From positions 1 through 40,509 of the forward strand of contig CAIQPS010000079.1 in the NCBI GenBank assembly GCA_903873715.1: 40,509 nt of DNA, given 5' to 3'. The stretch's first letter is position 1, and every line of letters begins with the position of its first letter. Source of the stretch: an uncultured Actinomycetes bacterium. Lineage in GTDB: Bacteria > Actinomycetota > Thermoleophilia > RBG-16-64-13. The notes below the pieces were generated by a model. That model did no database searches and was not told the DNA's origin. It saw only the letters and a program-made list of their open reading frames with translations. Of this stretch, positions 23,848-31,448 are shown one piece after another. Position numbers and translations under genes: made by a program.

Positions 23848-25116
23848 TTAGTAGACACCGAACTCCCGCGTCGCGTCTGCCCAGGCCCGCACGTTCTCGA
23901 GCTTGCTGCCCGCCATCTCGCCGACGTTGCTGCCCATGATGAAGCCCCCGCCCTTGCCCACGATCTCGCATACTTGGTGCGTGCGTTCGCGGATCTCGGA
24001 GACGCTGCCGCCGGTGAGGAGCGAGTTGGGCATGCCCCCCATGACGCACATGGTGTCCCCGACGACTTCCTTCACCCTGAAGATGTCGCTCTTCTGGAAC
24101 CAGCCGACCGACTTGCCCTTGGGCAGTTCGGCCAGATACTCGAGGCGCTTGTCCCAGGCGCCCTCGTAGAACACGAACGGGGTGATGCCGTTGTCGATGA
24201 GCGCCACCAACAGTTGCTTCAGTTGGGGCCAGTAGAAGCGCTCGAACTGGGTCAACGACATGAAGCCGTCCGACCCGCGGTGCAGCGGCAGGCTGGCCAC
24301 TTTGAGCCCGGTGACACGCGCGAACTGCAGCGCGTACTCGAGCTGGGTCTCGAACACTCTGGCCTCGGCCTCGAGCAGCTGGTCGGGATGGCGGAGCATG
24401 TCGAGCATGATGCCGCGCATGCCGCGCATGGTGTCCGACATGAAGTCGAAGGGCGCTTCGATCAGCGACCCCGCGCCGAAGTAGGGCGGGATACCGAGCG
24501 CGGACAGGCGGACCGCGGAATCGATCAGCTCCCCGCCTCTCTTGGCCACTGCGGTCATGGCCTCACCAAGCGCCGCGATAGCCTCGCGCACGCCGGGGGC
24601 GCCATAGAACGCCAGGGCGTCGAGGCAGTAGATGCCGTAGGACCACATGCCCAGGGGCGGCAGATGCTGGAAACCTTCGAGCTTGGAGAACGCCCGCGGC
24701 AGGTAGGTCCGGATGATCCAGTCCGACGGGTCGTGGAGGAAGGCCGGATAGTCCTCAGCCTTCATGAACTCGTTCTCGACGAACTGGAACTGCCCGTCCT
24801 CGGGTAGCCCGTGCCCCGGCCACGCGGACATGCGGTCCCCAAGAGCCAGCCCTGCGGCCGGATGCATCACCGGGCCGGTCACGTTGTCCGGTTCGAACTC
24901 GAGCGCGAACCGTTCCAAGACGGCCTGGCCCGCCTCGAAATCGTCCTGGAGCGTCTGGTTGGAGATGCCGCCGTATTCGGCAAGCAGGTAGCCCGCCATC
25001 ATGAGCAGCGGCACCCGGTCGGGCTTCTTAAGAGTGACAGCATCCCAGATGCGCTGGTTGCGCTCGGCACACAGTGTCTCGGCGCTCTTCCCGGCGTCCA
25101 GATGGTTCGGCGACAT
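23848..25116 (-). CDS. URO-D-fold (MtaA/CmuA-like) protein, paralogue 2
   Basis: A 422-residue paralogue of the gene at 22287. Matching blocks are 'LKKPDRVPLLMMAGYLLAEYGG', 'LPLHRGSDGFMSLTQFERFYWP' and 'PFVFYEGAWDKRLEYLAELP'. As in its sister, HemE's RQAGRY and the H-x-C zinc ligand are missing (LHRG) and the C-terminal cysteine is absent (IMGSNVGEMAG). ATG 25116 has GAAGGGGG just upstream; a longer frame to 25176 lacks a site. It lies behind the terminator of the second Mo-enzyme operon and has its own likely promoter. It could act on the same class of methylated or carboxylated aromatic as the flanking molybdenum enzymes; no corrinoid-binding protein is encoded in the window. Confidence 0.8.
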   Translation of the reverse strand: MSPNHLDAGKSAETLCAERNQRIWDAVTLKKPDRVPLLMMAGYLLAEYGGISNQTLQDDFEAGQAVLERFALEFEPDNVTGPVMHPAAGLALGDRMSAWPGHGLPEDGQFQFVENEFMKAEDYPAFLHDPSDWIIRTYLPRAFSKLEGFQHLPPLGMWSYGIYCLDALAFYGAPGVREAIAALGEAMTAVAKRGGELIDSAVRLSALGIPPYFGAGSLIEAPFDFMSDTMRGMRGIMLDMLRHPDQLLEAEARVFETQLEYALQFARVTGLKVASLPLHRGSDGFMSLTQFERFYWPQLKQLLVALIDNGITPFVFYEGAWDKRLEYLAELPKGKSVGWFQKSDIFRVKEVVGDTMCVMGGMPNSLLTGGSVSEIRERTHQVCEIVGKGGGFIMGSNVGEMAGSKLENVRAWADATREFGVY

Positions 25117-25147
25117 TCGAGCCCCCTTCTCGGCGATGTGAGTGCTC

Positions 25148-25176
25148 ACCATATCCCGGTAGCTGCCGGGCCACAA
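25148..25176 (-). promoter_or_regulatory. Candidate promoter of URO-D paralogue 2
   Basis: Minus-strand TTGTGG (25176-25171), 17-bp spacer, TATGGT (25153-25148), 32 bp before ATG 25116. Both boxes are only partly consensus. Confidence 0.3.
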
Positions 25177-25211
25177 GCGCGGAGCGGAGGCGCGTCGCCG
25201 AACGCGCCCGG

Positions 25212-25256
25212 AAAAAAGACCGGCGCCGGGGCCCTGGGGGGCCGCCGGCGCCGGTC
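25212..25256 (-). terminator. Rho-independent terminator of the second transhydroxylase operon
   Basis: Perfect 12-bp arms GACCGGCGCCGG (25218-25229) and CCGGCGCCGGTC (25245-25256) with a 15-nt loop. On the minus strand the stem is followed by six U (A-run 25212-25217). It lies 35 nt after the Fe-S subunit stop. Confidence 0.93.
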
Positions 25257-25290
25257 TCAGCCGAACGGTGTATGTCAGCAGCGGCGATCT

Positions 25291-26112
25291 CTAGAGGACG
25301 ATGTCCCCCAGGTTCACCGACTTGTACAGCTTGACGTCGACGGCCTTCGGGTCGTAGCCGGCCGCAACCACCCGCACCTGATACTGCGTGGGGGCCGCAA
25401 GGCCTTCGAACTCGAAGTCGCCGAAGCCGTCGGTCTTGGTGGCGGCGACGGTCTTGCCCTCGGATTCGAGGATCACGTCGACATCCTTGGCGCACTCGTC
25501 CTTGTCGCCGAAGACCACCGCTCCCGCGATGAACTCCTTGGGCAGGCCCACGTAGCAGACCTTCTCGCCCAGCTTGTAGTTGGCGAGCTGCTCGGTCTTC
25601 GCGGACTTCACCAGCTTGGAGATGTCGCTGTTGGGGTCGTCCAGGTCACCGAACACCAGGGCGCCGGTGGGACAGGACTCGACGCAGCGAGGCTCTTTCC
25701 AGCCGTCGTCGAGCAGGTGGGCGCACATGGTGCACTTCTGCGCGACTTCCTTCTCCTCGTTCCAGGTGATCACCCGGTACGGGCAGCGGCCGACGATATC
25801 CTTGAGGCCGGCGGCCTTCTTCGGATCGATGATCACGATGCCGTCGTCCCGCATGTACACCGCGTCCGGATGCCCGTTACCACAGGGCATGGCGTCGCAC
25901 TGCTGACACAGGTGGGCGACGTAGTCGACCTTCACCTTGGGATACTGGCCGCGCTCTTTCTCCACGACGGTCAGGAAGGTCTGACCGGTCATGGGCAGAG
26001 CCGCGGAGTAGCCCTTGTGCTCGTTACCGCAGTACTCGTCCTTGCAGGAGATGAAGCAGTTGTAGCAGCCATTGCATTTGGTGACGTCCATCACCATCCC
26101 GAATCTAGTCAC
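25291..26112 (-). CDS. athS: Transhydroxylase small subunit, three-cluster Fe-S protein
   Basis: A 273-residue partner of the large subunit at 26114-28645. Cys motif 1 (CNGCYNC...C) and motif 4 (CTMC...C...C) are complete. Motif 2 reads CQQCDAMPCGNGH, its fourth Cys replaced by His. Motif 3 keeps only its last Cys (GRCPY). In four-cluster ferredoxin folds those four missing ligands belong to one cluster, so three [4Fe-4S] clusters remain, as known for Pelobacter acidigallici transhydroxylase. An Ig-like beta domain follows from about residue 195. GTG 26112 gives the same N-terminal length as that enzyme before the first Cys; its GGGAGG site lies in the end of the large-subunit gene, one base away. 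Confidence 0.9.
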   Translation of the reverse strand: MTRFGMVMDVTKCNGCYNCFISCKDEYCGNEHKGYSAALPMTGQTFLTVVEKERGQYPKVKVDYVAHLCQQCDAMPCGNGHPDAVYMRDDGIVIIDPKKAAGLKDIVGRCPYRVITWNEEKEVAQKCTMCAHLLDDGWKEPRCVESCPTGALVFGDLDDPNSDISKLVKSAKTEQLANYKLGEKVCYVGLPKEFIAGAVVFGDKDECAKDVDVILESEGKTVAATKTDGFGDFEFEGLAAPTQYQVRVVAAGYDPKAVDVKLYKSVNLGDIVL

Positions 26113-26113
26113 C

Positions 26114-28645
26114 TCAGGCCTCCCATTTCCGGAACTCGATGAGGCAGGAGTTGGGAGCCATGCCCGGCACGTTCTTGGACACCATCTTGCTCGGGGTGAG
26201 CATGTTCACGCAGCCGCCCCGGTCGGTGGTGCCGGCTTTGCCCGGCTCGATGGGATCGTAGCTGGCCGCTCCTTCATAGGAGTGCAGCACGCCCGGACGG
26301 ACCCTCTCTGTGACCTGGGCCACGCAGAGGACCGACGCGCGGTCGTTGTACAGCTCGATGACGTCACCCTGCTTGATGCCCCTCGGCTCGGCGTCCGACG
26401 GATGCACGCGCGCCACCCAGTACTTGTAACCATCGTTGTCCAGGCGGTGCCCCGGGATCTCCGAGAGCCACGGCACGTGGTGGTCGTGGTGGGTGTGGAA
26501 CGTGAACCGCGGGTGCGGCGAGATGAGGGCGATCGGGTACTTCTTGAACGCCTCGGACTCGTGGCCCTCCCAGCTGGGGATGTACTTGGCCAGCGGGGCG
26601 CGCTCGGTGTCGTCCGGGGTGTTGGCCAGCAGGCTCTGGGACACGAACTCGATCTTGCCCGAGTATGTGCCGAGCTCGGTGCCCTTGTCGGTGTGGCGCT
26701 TGGGGTTGCTGGTGTCGGGGGTGTCGCAGGTGCGGTCCTCGTACCACCAGCGGAGCGCCGGGGTGGGCTTGTAGTTCTCGAGCTGGGGCACCACGAAGTA
26801 GCCCTTCTTCTTGAACTCGTCGAACATGATGTACTTCGGCAGGTCCGACTTGTAGAACATCTTCTCGATCCACTGATCCCAGGTGTTGCCCTCGGTGTAT
26901 TCCTGGAGGACACCCAGCTTCTCGGCGAGGCCGCAGAAGATGTCGTAGTCCGACTTGGATTCGCCCACCGGCTCCACGCATTTCTGCTGGTAGATGATGA
27001 TCCGGTGGTTGGCCGAGCCGGACGCGTGCAGGGAGTAGCCGCCGGAGCTGGCGTACTCGCTGATGTCGTCGCGCTCGAGGTTGGTGCAGGCCGGGAGGAT
27101 CACGTCGGCCAGGCGGGTCTCGGTGGAGAACCAGCAGTCCTGGTTGACGACGAACTCGAGTTCCGGGCTCTGGTACATCCGCACCCATTTGTTGGTGTCG
27201 ACCATCGTGGACAAGAACGCGCCGCCGTAGCGGTAGAACATCTTGACCTTGGAGTGGCCGGGCAGCGGGTATTCCCACTTGATGAACTGCTGCTCGAGCG
27301 AGCCGCCGCAGAACGGCTGGCCCATCCAGGCGTCTTTGCCGTTGAGGATGGCGTCCGGCGCGGTGATGCGGTACAGGCGCTGAGCCACCGGGTTGGCGAT
27401 GGGCTTCTCGGCCATGAGGTTGAAGTTGCCGCCGCTGGCGTAGCCCGGGAAGTCGAGCGTGTGGTTGTACGGCGGCCCGTTGCCCGTCCCCCAGATGCCG
27501 ACACCGGGTTTGCCCAGGCCCTGCATGGCCTGGAGGAGCACCAGCATGCGGGCGTGCTCGGTGGCGTAGGCCTGCCGGCAGTAGCCGCCCTCGCCGCCCT
27601 TGGTGCCGCCGGCCAACGTGGTGCGATGCGAAGCCCACTCACGGGCCAGGGCCACGATGGTGCGGGCCGGCACGTCGGTGACTTCCTCGCCCCACTGCGG
27701 GGTCTTGGGAGTGCCGTCCTCTTCACCGAGGATGTACTTCTTGAACTCGTCGAAGCCCAGGGTCTTGCGCTCGACGTATTCCTTGTCGTACGTGCCTTCG
27801 GTGAGCCACACGTGCGCGATCGCCGCGGCCAGCGCCGAGGTGGTGCCGGGCCGGTAGGAGATCCACTTGCTGCCCACGTGGGCGGCGGTGTAGTTGAAGT
27901 ACGGGTCCAGGAAGATCTGCTTGACGCCCTTATCCCGGAACCAGAGGCGCCACTGGGCCGACTCGTTGCCGCCGTAGATGCCGTGCGTGCTGTCGACGTC
28001 GTTGCCCCAATGGATGATCAGTTCTGTGTTGCGCAGGCTGTCTTCGAGCATGTCGTAATGCTCGGGGTTGCCCAACCTCCAGTAGAAACCGTAGGTGTGG
28101 GTGGCGCCCCAGTGCCAGCCTTCCCAGCTGTCCGGGTTGTCCAGGATGTCGGTGAAGCCGATGAGGCTGAAGAACCGGGACCAGGCGCCGGTACGGTAGC
28201 CGACGTTGCCCCAGTTGTGGTGCGAGGACGCCCGCGAGGTGATGGCTTCCGGCCCGTAGTCCTTCCGGATGCGGATCATCTCGTTGCCGACCAGCTCGAA
28301 GGCCTCCTTCCAGCTGATGCGCACGTACGGCGATTTGCCGCGGTTCTGCGCGTTGCGGCCGCCGGGGCCGGTGGAACCCGGGGCCCCTTTGGGGTCGAAG
28401 TCGACGCGCTTCATCGGGTACATGATGCGGTCCTCGGAGTAGACCCGGGCCCGCTCGGTGAGCGTGAACGGTGCGACGCAGGCTTTGCGCGGCGGCGTGT
28501 ACTTCTTGCCGTCGACGTCGATCACCCAGGATGCGGCGTCGTTCTCGTCAAAGACGAGCGGGCGCACCTTGGTGATCTTGCCACCTTCGACGTGGACCCT
28601 GATGGGCCCGCCGCCTGTGCAGTTCACAAAGGTCTTTTCCCCCAT
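26114..28645 (-). CDS. athL: Pyrogallol-phloroglucinol transhydroxylase-like large subunit (bis-MGD molybdenum enzyme)
   Basis: An 843-residue subunit that agrees with the P. acidigallici enzyme (as I recall its sequence) over its whole length. That enzyme moves a hydroxyl from 1,2,3,5-tetrahydroxybenzene to pyrogallol, giving phloroglucinol, a first step of anaerobic gallate breakdown. The N-terminus has no Fe-S Cys motif. SSHHNWGNVGYR gives H142 (His144 there), NPDSWEGWHWG gives D172 and the Mo ligand S173 (Asp174, Ser175), and FPGY gives Y402 (Tyr404). C-terminal 'DRGGCVNMLTP' is the pterin-binding region. ATG 28645 has AAGGGGG upstream. It follows the acyl-CoA dehydrogenase-like gene by 51 nt. 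The real substrate should be a trihydroxybenzene or close relative. No phloroglucinol reductase gene is recognised in the window. Confidence 0.88.
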   Translation of the reverse strand: MGEKTFVNCTGGGPIRVHVEGGKITKVRPLVFDENDAASWVIDVDGKKYTPPRKACVAPFTLTERARVYSEDRIMYPMKRVDFDPKGAPGSTGPGGRNAQNRGKSPYVRISWKEAFELVGNEMIRIRKDYGPEAITSRASSHHNWGNVGYRTGAWSRFFSLIGFTDILDNPDSWEGWHWGATHTYGFYWRLGNPEHYDMLEDSLRNTELIIHWGNDVDSTHGIYGGNESAQWRLWFRDKGVKQIFLDPYFNYTAAHVGSKWISYRPGTTSALAAAIAHVWLTEGTYDKEYVERKTLGFDEFKKYILGEEDGTPKTPQWGEEVTDVPARTIVALAREWASHRTTLAGGTKGGEGGYCRQAYATEHARMLVLLQAMQGLGKPGVGIWGTGNGPPYNHTLDFPGYASGGNFNLMAEKPIANPVAQRLYRITAPDAILNGKDAWMGQPFCGGSLEQQFIKWEYPLPGHSKVKMFYRYGGAFLSTMVDTNKWVRMYQSPELEFVVNQDCWFSTETRLADVILPACTNLERDDISEYASSGGYSLHASGSANHRIIIYQQKCVEPVGESKSDYDIFCGLAEKLGVLQEYTEGNTWDQWIEKMFYKSDLPKYIMFDEFKKKGYFVVPQLENYKPTPALRWWYEDRTCDTPDTSNPKRHTDKGTELGTYSGKIEFVSQSLLANTPDDTERAPLAKYIPSWEGHESEAFKKYPIALISPHPRFTFHTHHDHHVPWLSEIPGHRLDNDGYKYWVARVHPSDAEPRGIKQGDVIELYNDRASVLCVAQVTERVRPGVLHSYEGAASYDPIEPGKAGTTDRGGCVNMLTPSKMVSKNVPGMAPNSCLIEFRKWEA

Positions 28646-28696
28646 CAATAACCCCCTTGGGTCGGATCCTATGTGTTTGAGATCCAAAGTCCCTAC

Positions 28697-29917
28697 TTAG
28701 GCGGTCGGGGCGCCGATGAGCAGCGCGACTTCCGTCGTCGAGAAACCGTGCAGGAAGGTGTAGACGTCGCGGACGTACTTGCTGATCGGGAAGTCGTCGT
28801 CGCCCGTGCCCATGCCGCCGAAGAGGGCGATGGACTTGCTGGCGATGCTCAGACCGATCTCGTCCACGAAGGCCTTGAAGAGCATGCCCATCTTGGGATC
28901 GTAGTCGTACCGCTCTTCCCAGGCGAAGCAGGTCTTGAAGAGCAGGGCCTCGGCGGCCGCGATCTGCACTTTCATACGGGCCAGGTCGATGGCGACGTGC
29001 TGCTGCTCGATGACCGGGCGGCCGCCCTGGATGCGCTGGCGGCAGTAGTTGACGGCTTCCTCGTAGCAGGCGATGACCGTGCCGAGGTTGACAGCCGCGC
29101 CCAGCAGGCCGAACGGCGGCGGGGCGCCGGGGCCCTTGGTCCAGTCCTTCTGGGGACCGCCTCCGCCTTCACCCTCGGAGCCCCAGGCCTCGCCCGCGAT
29201 ACCGATGAGGTTCTTGGCCGGCACCCGGCAGTTCTGGAACACCAGTTCCGCGTTGGGGAGCAGACGGCGGCCGAACTTGTTGTGGTAGCGGCCGATGGTG
29301 AAGCCGGGCGCGTCGGAGGGCACCAGGATCACGCTCATGCTGGTGGAGATGGGGCCCTTCTTGTCGGTGCGCACGTAGAGGAAGTACAGCTTGGCGGCAC
29401 CGCCCGAGGAGATGAAGTGCTTGGTGCCGTTGATGACGTACTCGTCGCCCTGCAGTTCGGCATAGGTCTGGATGGACTTGCCGGGCTCGTCGTACAGGAA
29501 GTGCGAGTCGGTGCCGGCGTCGGGCTCGGTGCGGCCCAGGCCCAGCAGGAAGGTGTCGTCCTTGAGGAACTTGGGCAGCCACTCGTCGCGCTGCTCCGGG
29601 GTGAGTTCGTGGACCAGGCGCGGCGATTCGGTGTAGCAGCCGCGGATGATGCTGGCGAAGCCGTGGTCGGCTTTACCGAGTTCGAGCAGGATGAGAGCGA
29701 GCGTGGTGTAGTCCGCGCCCTCGCCGCCCCACTCTTCGGGGATGGCGGCCGTGCGGAGACCGAGCTTGGAAGCCTTCTTGAGCAGATCCCAGGGGATGCA
29801 GTCCTCGGGCTTGGCGTTCTTGTCGAGGATGATCGCGGCGGGCTTAACTTCGTTCTGTGCGAAATCGCGGACCATGTCCCGCGTCATTTCCTGCACGTCG
29901 GTCAGCCTAAAGTCCAT
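28697..29917 (-). CDS. Acyl-CoA dehydrogenase-family flavoprotein with altered active site
   Basis: A 406-residue protein with the full three-domain acyl-CoA dehydrogenase layout. Landmarks are 'AAIPEEWGGEGADYTTLAL', 'LLGLGRTEPDAGTD', 'INGTKHFISSGG' and 'ALFGGMGTG..D.PISKYVRD'. Two oddities stand out. The C-terminal segment where medium-chain enzymes have the catalytic Glu (YEGT) reads LHGF, with His in its place and two residues fewer. A Gly/Pro-rich insert (about residues 229-255, GSEGEGGGGPQ...GPGAPPP) replaces the usual helix start. The protein may use another base or act on a non-standard substrate. ATG 29917 has AAGGAG upstream. It is the first gene of the operon with the transhydroxylase and is divergent from LysR, so it likely acts on the same pathway. 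Confidence 0.85.
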   Translation of the reverse strand: MDFRLTDVQEMTRDMVRDFAQNEVKPAAIILDKNAKPEDCIPWDLLKKASKLGLRTAAIPEEWGGEGADYTTLALILLELGKADHGFASIIRGCYTESPRLVHELTPEQRDEWLPKFLKDDTFLLGLGRTEPDAGTDSHFLYDEPGKSIQTYAELQGDEYVINGTKHFISSGGAAKLYFLYVRTDKKGPISTSMSVILVPSDAPGFTIGRYHNKFGRRLLPNAELVFQNCRVPAKNLIGIAGEAWGSEGEGGGGPQKDWTKGPGAPPPFGLLGAAVNLGTVIACYEEAVNYCRQRIQGGRPVIEQQHVAIDLARMKVQIAAAEALLFKTCFAWEERYDYDPKMGMLFKAFVDEIGLSIASKSIALFGGMGTGDDDFPISKYVRDVYTFLHGFSTTEVALLIGAPTA

Positions 29918-30178
29918 GCATGCTCCTTCTAGTCCTACCTGACTACCGTCGGTTCAAAGCGATGTCTGACTGGCTGGAGCTGAGCGTCTTCGTAGCTGCG
30001 GCGAGGGTCCCCCGGAAGGCAGTGCCACCTGGGCTCGCAGGCGAGGCTTCCCGCAGTCCCGACGCAGCGTGGAAACTCGGCTCCGGCGGCCTTTCGCAGC
30101 ATAGCACGCACCTTTCCAGGGACCTATCAGCGACCTGAGCTTTTCATAAATAGGAGGAAGTATTACTATGCCGCATAC
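29918..30178. promoter_or_regulatory. Divergent control region between the transhydroxylase operon and LysR
   Basis: 261 bp with no gene longer than a few codons. It should hold both promoters and the LysR binding site. The right end is AT-rich (CATAAAT near 30145) before AGGAGG (30152-30157). On the minus strand TTGAAC near 29955 is a possible -35 for the operon. I could not find a convincing T-N11-A palindrome. Confidence 0.5.
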
Positions 30179-30182
30179 ATGA
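30168..30182 (+). other. Possible 4-codon leader cistron overlapping the LysR start
   Basis: ATG CCG CAT ACA TGA lies 10 nt after AGGAGG and its TGA overlaps the LysR ATG (30179) as ATGA. The LysR ATG itself is 21 nt from the site, too far for normal initiation, and no other in-frame start exists near it. Translation of LysR may rely on re-initiation after this mini-ORF. Confidence 0.4.
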
Positions 30183-31066
30183 ACCTGGACCTGCTGAAGT
30201 CGTTCGTCGCGGTGGCGGAAGCCCGGAGTCTCAGCGGCGCCTCGCGCGCCACCGGAACCAGCCAGCCGGCCCTCAGCCGGAACATCGGCCGGCTGGAGGC
30301 TGAACTCGGTACCCCCGTCTTCGAACGCTACGGCCGCCACGTGGAATGCACGGTCGGCGGCGAGCTTCTCCTGCCTCTCGCACAGGCCATCATCAACCGG
30401 ACGGATGAGGCGGTCGCCATCATCCGCGAACACGCCGGAGGCGGTCTGAGTTCGGTGCGTTTCGGAGCGCCCGGCGGGGTCTTCGCGCGCCTGCTCACAC
30501 CCCACTTGGCCTCCTTCAGCGCCGCCTACCCCACTGTGGAGATAAGCCTGCTGGAGCGGGACGACGCCTCCCTGGAGGAGGCGGTGGTGAGCGGGGAGTT
30601 GGACTGCGCGGTCTTCACACCCTGGGGCGCGGCCCGGGCCGCCACCGTCCACCTCTTGACCGAGCCGTTGCTGCTGGTGGTCGCGGCCTCCCACCCCTTG
30701 GCAAGCGCCGCTGCCGCCACGCTTGAGATGCTCGCGGGCGAATCCATCCTGCTACCACCCAGCACGGTCAACACGGGCAACATAGTCGTGGACGCCTTCC
30801 GCAAGGCGGGGATCGAACCGCGGTTCTCGTTCCGGGCCAACTACCCGGAGTTGACCCAAGCGCTGGTGCGCAAGGACCTGGGCGTGGCGATCATGCCGCA
30901 ACTGCATCTGCCGCCGGACGTGCTGCACGGTCTGGCGGCCATCCCGTTCGCGAAGCCGTTCACCCGCGATCTGGTGCTGCTCTCGCCGCGTGACCGGCCG
31001 CTGCCCGCGGCGGCGCGCGCGCTGATGGGGCACATCAAGGCGGGTATCGGCCACCCGGGGCGTTAG
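30179..31066 (+). CDS. LysR family transcriptional regulator
   Basis: A 295-residue regulator. The winged helix-turn-helix occupies residues 1-60 ('LLKSFVAVAEARSLSGASRA', 'TSQPALSRNIGRLEAELG', 'PVFERYGRHVECT'). A type-2 periplasmic-binding-like effector domain covers about 88-290. Such proteins are tetramers that usually activate a divergent operon on binding a pathway metabolite, here most likely the acyl-CoA dehydrogenase/transhydroxylase genes and possibly a phenolic inducer. MNLDLLK is the classic LysR N-terminus, which supports ATG 30179 even though its ribosome-binding site is badly placed. It converges on the MoaD gene, 69 nt away. Confidence 0.93.
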   Translation: MNLDLLKSFVAVAEARSLSGASRATGTSQPALSRNIGRLEAELGTPVFERYGRHVECTVGGELLLPLAQAIINRTDEAVAIIREHAGGGLSSVRFGAPGGVFARLLTPHLASFSAAYPTVEISLLERDDASLEEAVVSGELDCAVFTPWGAARAATVHLLTEPLLLVVAASHPLASAAAATLEMLAGESILLPPSTVNTGNIVVDAFRKAGIEPRFSFRANYPELTQALVRKDLGVAIMPQLHLPPDVLHGLAAIPFAKPFTRDLVLLSPRDRPLPAAARALMGHIKAGIGHPGR

Positions 31067-31135
31067 CGCGTCCTGGGATGAGCCGCCGGGCGCGGCCACG
31101 GCCCGCGGCCGGCCTGGGATGCCGGGCTCGGCGGG

Positions 31136-31441
31136 CTACCCGCCGGCCACCGCCGCCGTCACCAGCATGGTCGCGTCGTCTCCGAGCCTGCGGCCCAGGC
31201 TGCGCTCGCCGGTCACCCGCAGTCCGTCGACCACGACGATCACGCCGGGTTCCACGGCTTCCAGCCGCTTGTCGATGACCGTGCCCATCATCACCGGGTA
31301 CCGCTCGGCCAGACGCCGCAGCGCCGTGAGAACCGTGTCGCCCGGTCGGATCTCCTCGGTGAACTCCGCGGCGCGCGGCCCATCGGCCAGGCGCAGCCGC
31401 ATGCTGAGCGGCGGCAGCACCTCGACCCGCAGGACCCCCAT
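31136..31441 (-). CDS. MoaD/ThiS-like sulfur-carrier protein
   Basis: A 101-residue ubiquitin-fold protein ending in Ala-Gly-Gly (AAVAGG). A GG C-terminus is the part that is adenylated and thiocarboxylated in MoaD, which supplies sulfur to molybdopterin synthase. The typical 'GDTVLTALRRLAERYP' helix and 'VVVDG' strand are present. It is the last gene of the molybdenum-hydroxylase operon, 7 nt after the FAD subunit, with no MoaE, MoeB or other cofactor gene nearby. It may serve cofactor assembly for this enzyme, or its sulfuration, or another sulfur-transfer job. Its TAG stop sits in the loop of a 7-bp hairpin (31129-31145) that may help end transcription. Confidence 0.8.
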   Translation of the reverse strand: MGVLRVEVLPPLSMRLRLADGPRAAEFTEEIRPGDTVLTALRRLAERYPVMMGTVIDKRLEAVEPGVIVVVDGLRVTGERSLGRRLGDDATMLVTAAVAGG

Positions 31442-31448
31442 GGCTGCG

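Noticed and set aside
22287-25116. The URO-D-fold proteins as HemE haem-pathway enzymes
   Set aside because: The RQAGRY substrate-binding motif is missing in both, both are longer than HemE, and no other haem gene is near.
26072-28651. An 859-codon open frame on the plus strand
   Set aside because: It is the antisense of the transhydroxylase large subunit, with the same shadow composition and no recognisable domain.
31129-31145. 7-bp hairpin around the MoaD stop as an intrinsic terminator
   Set aside because: It has no T-run on either strand and the region is so GC-rich that short stems are expected by chance; noted only in the gene entry.
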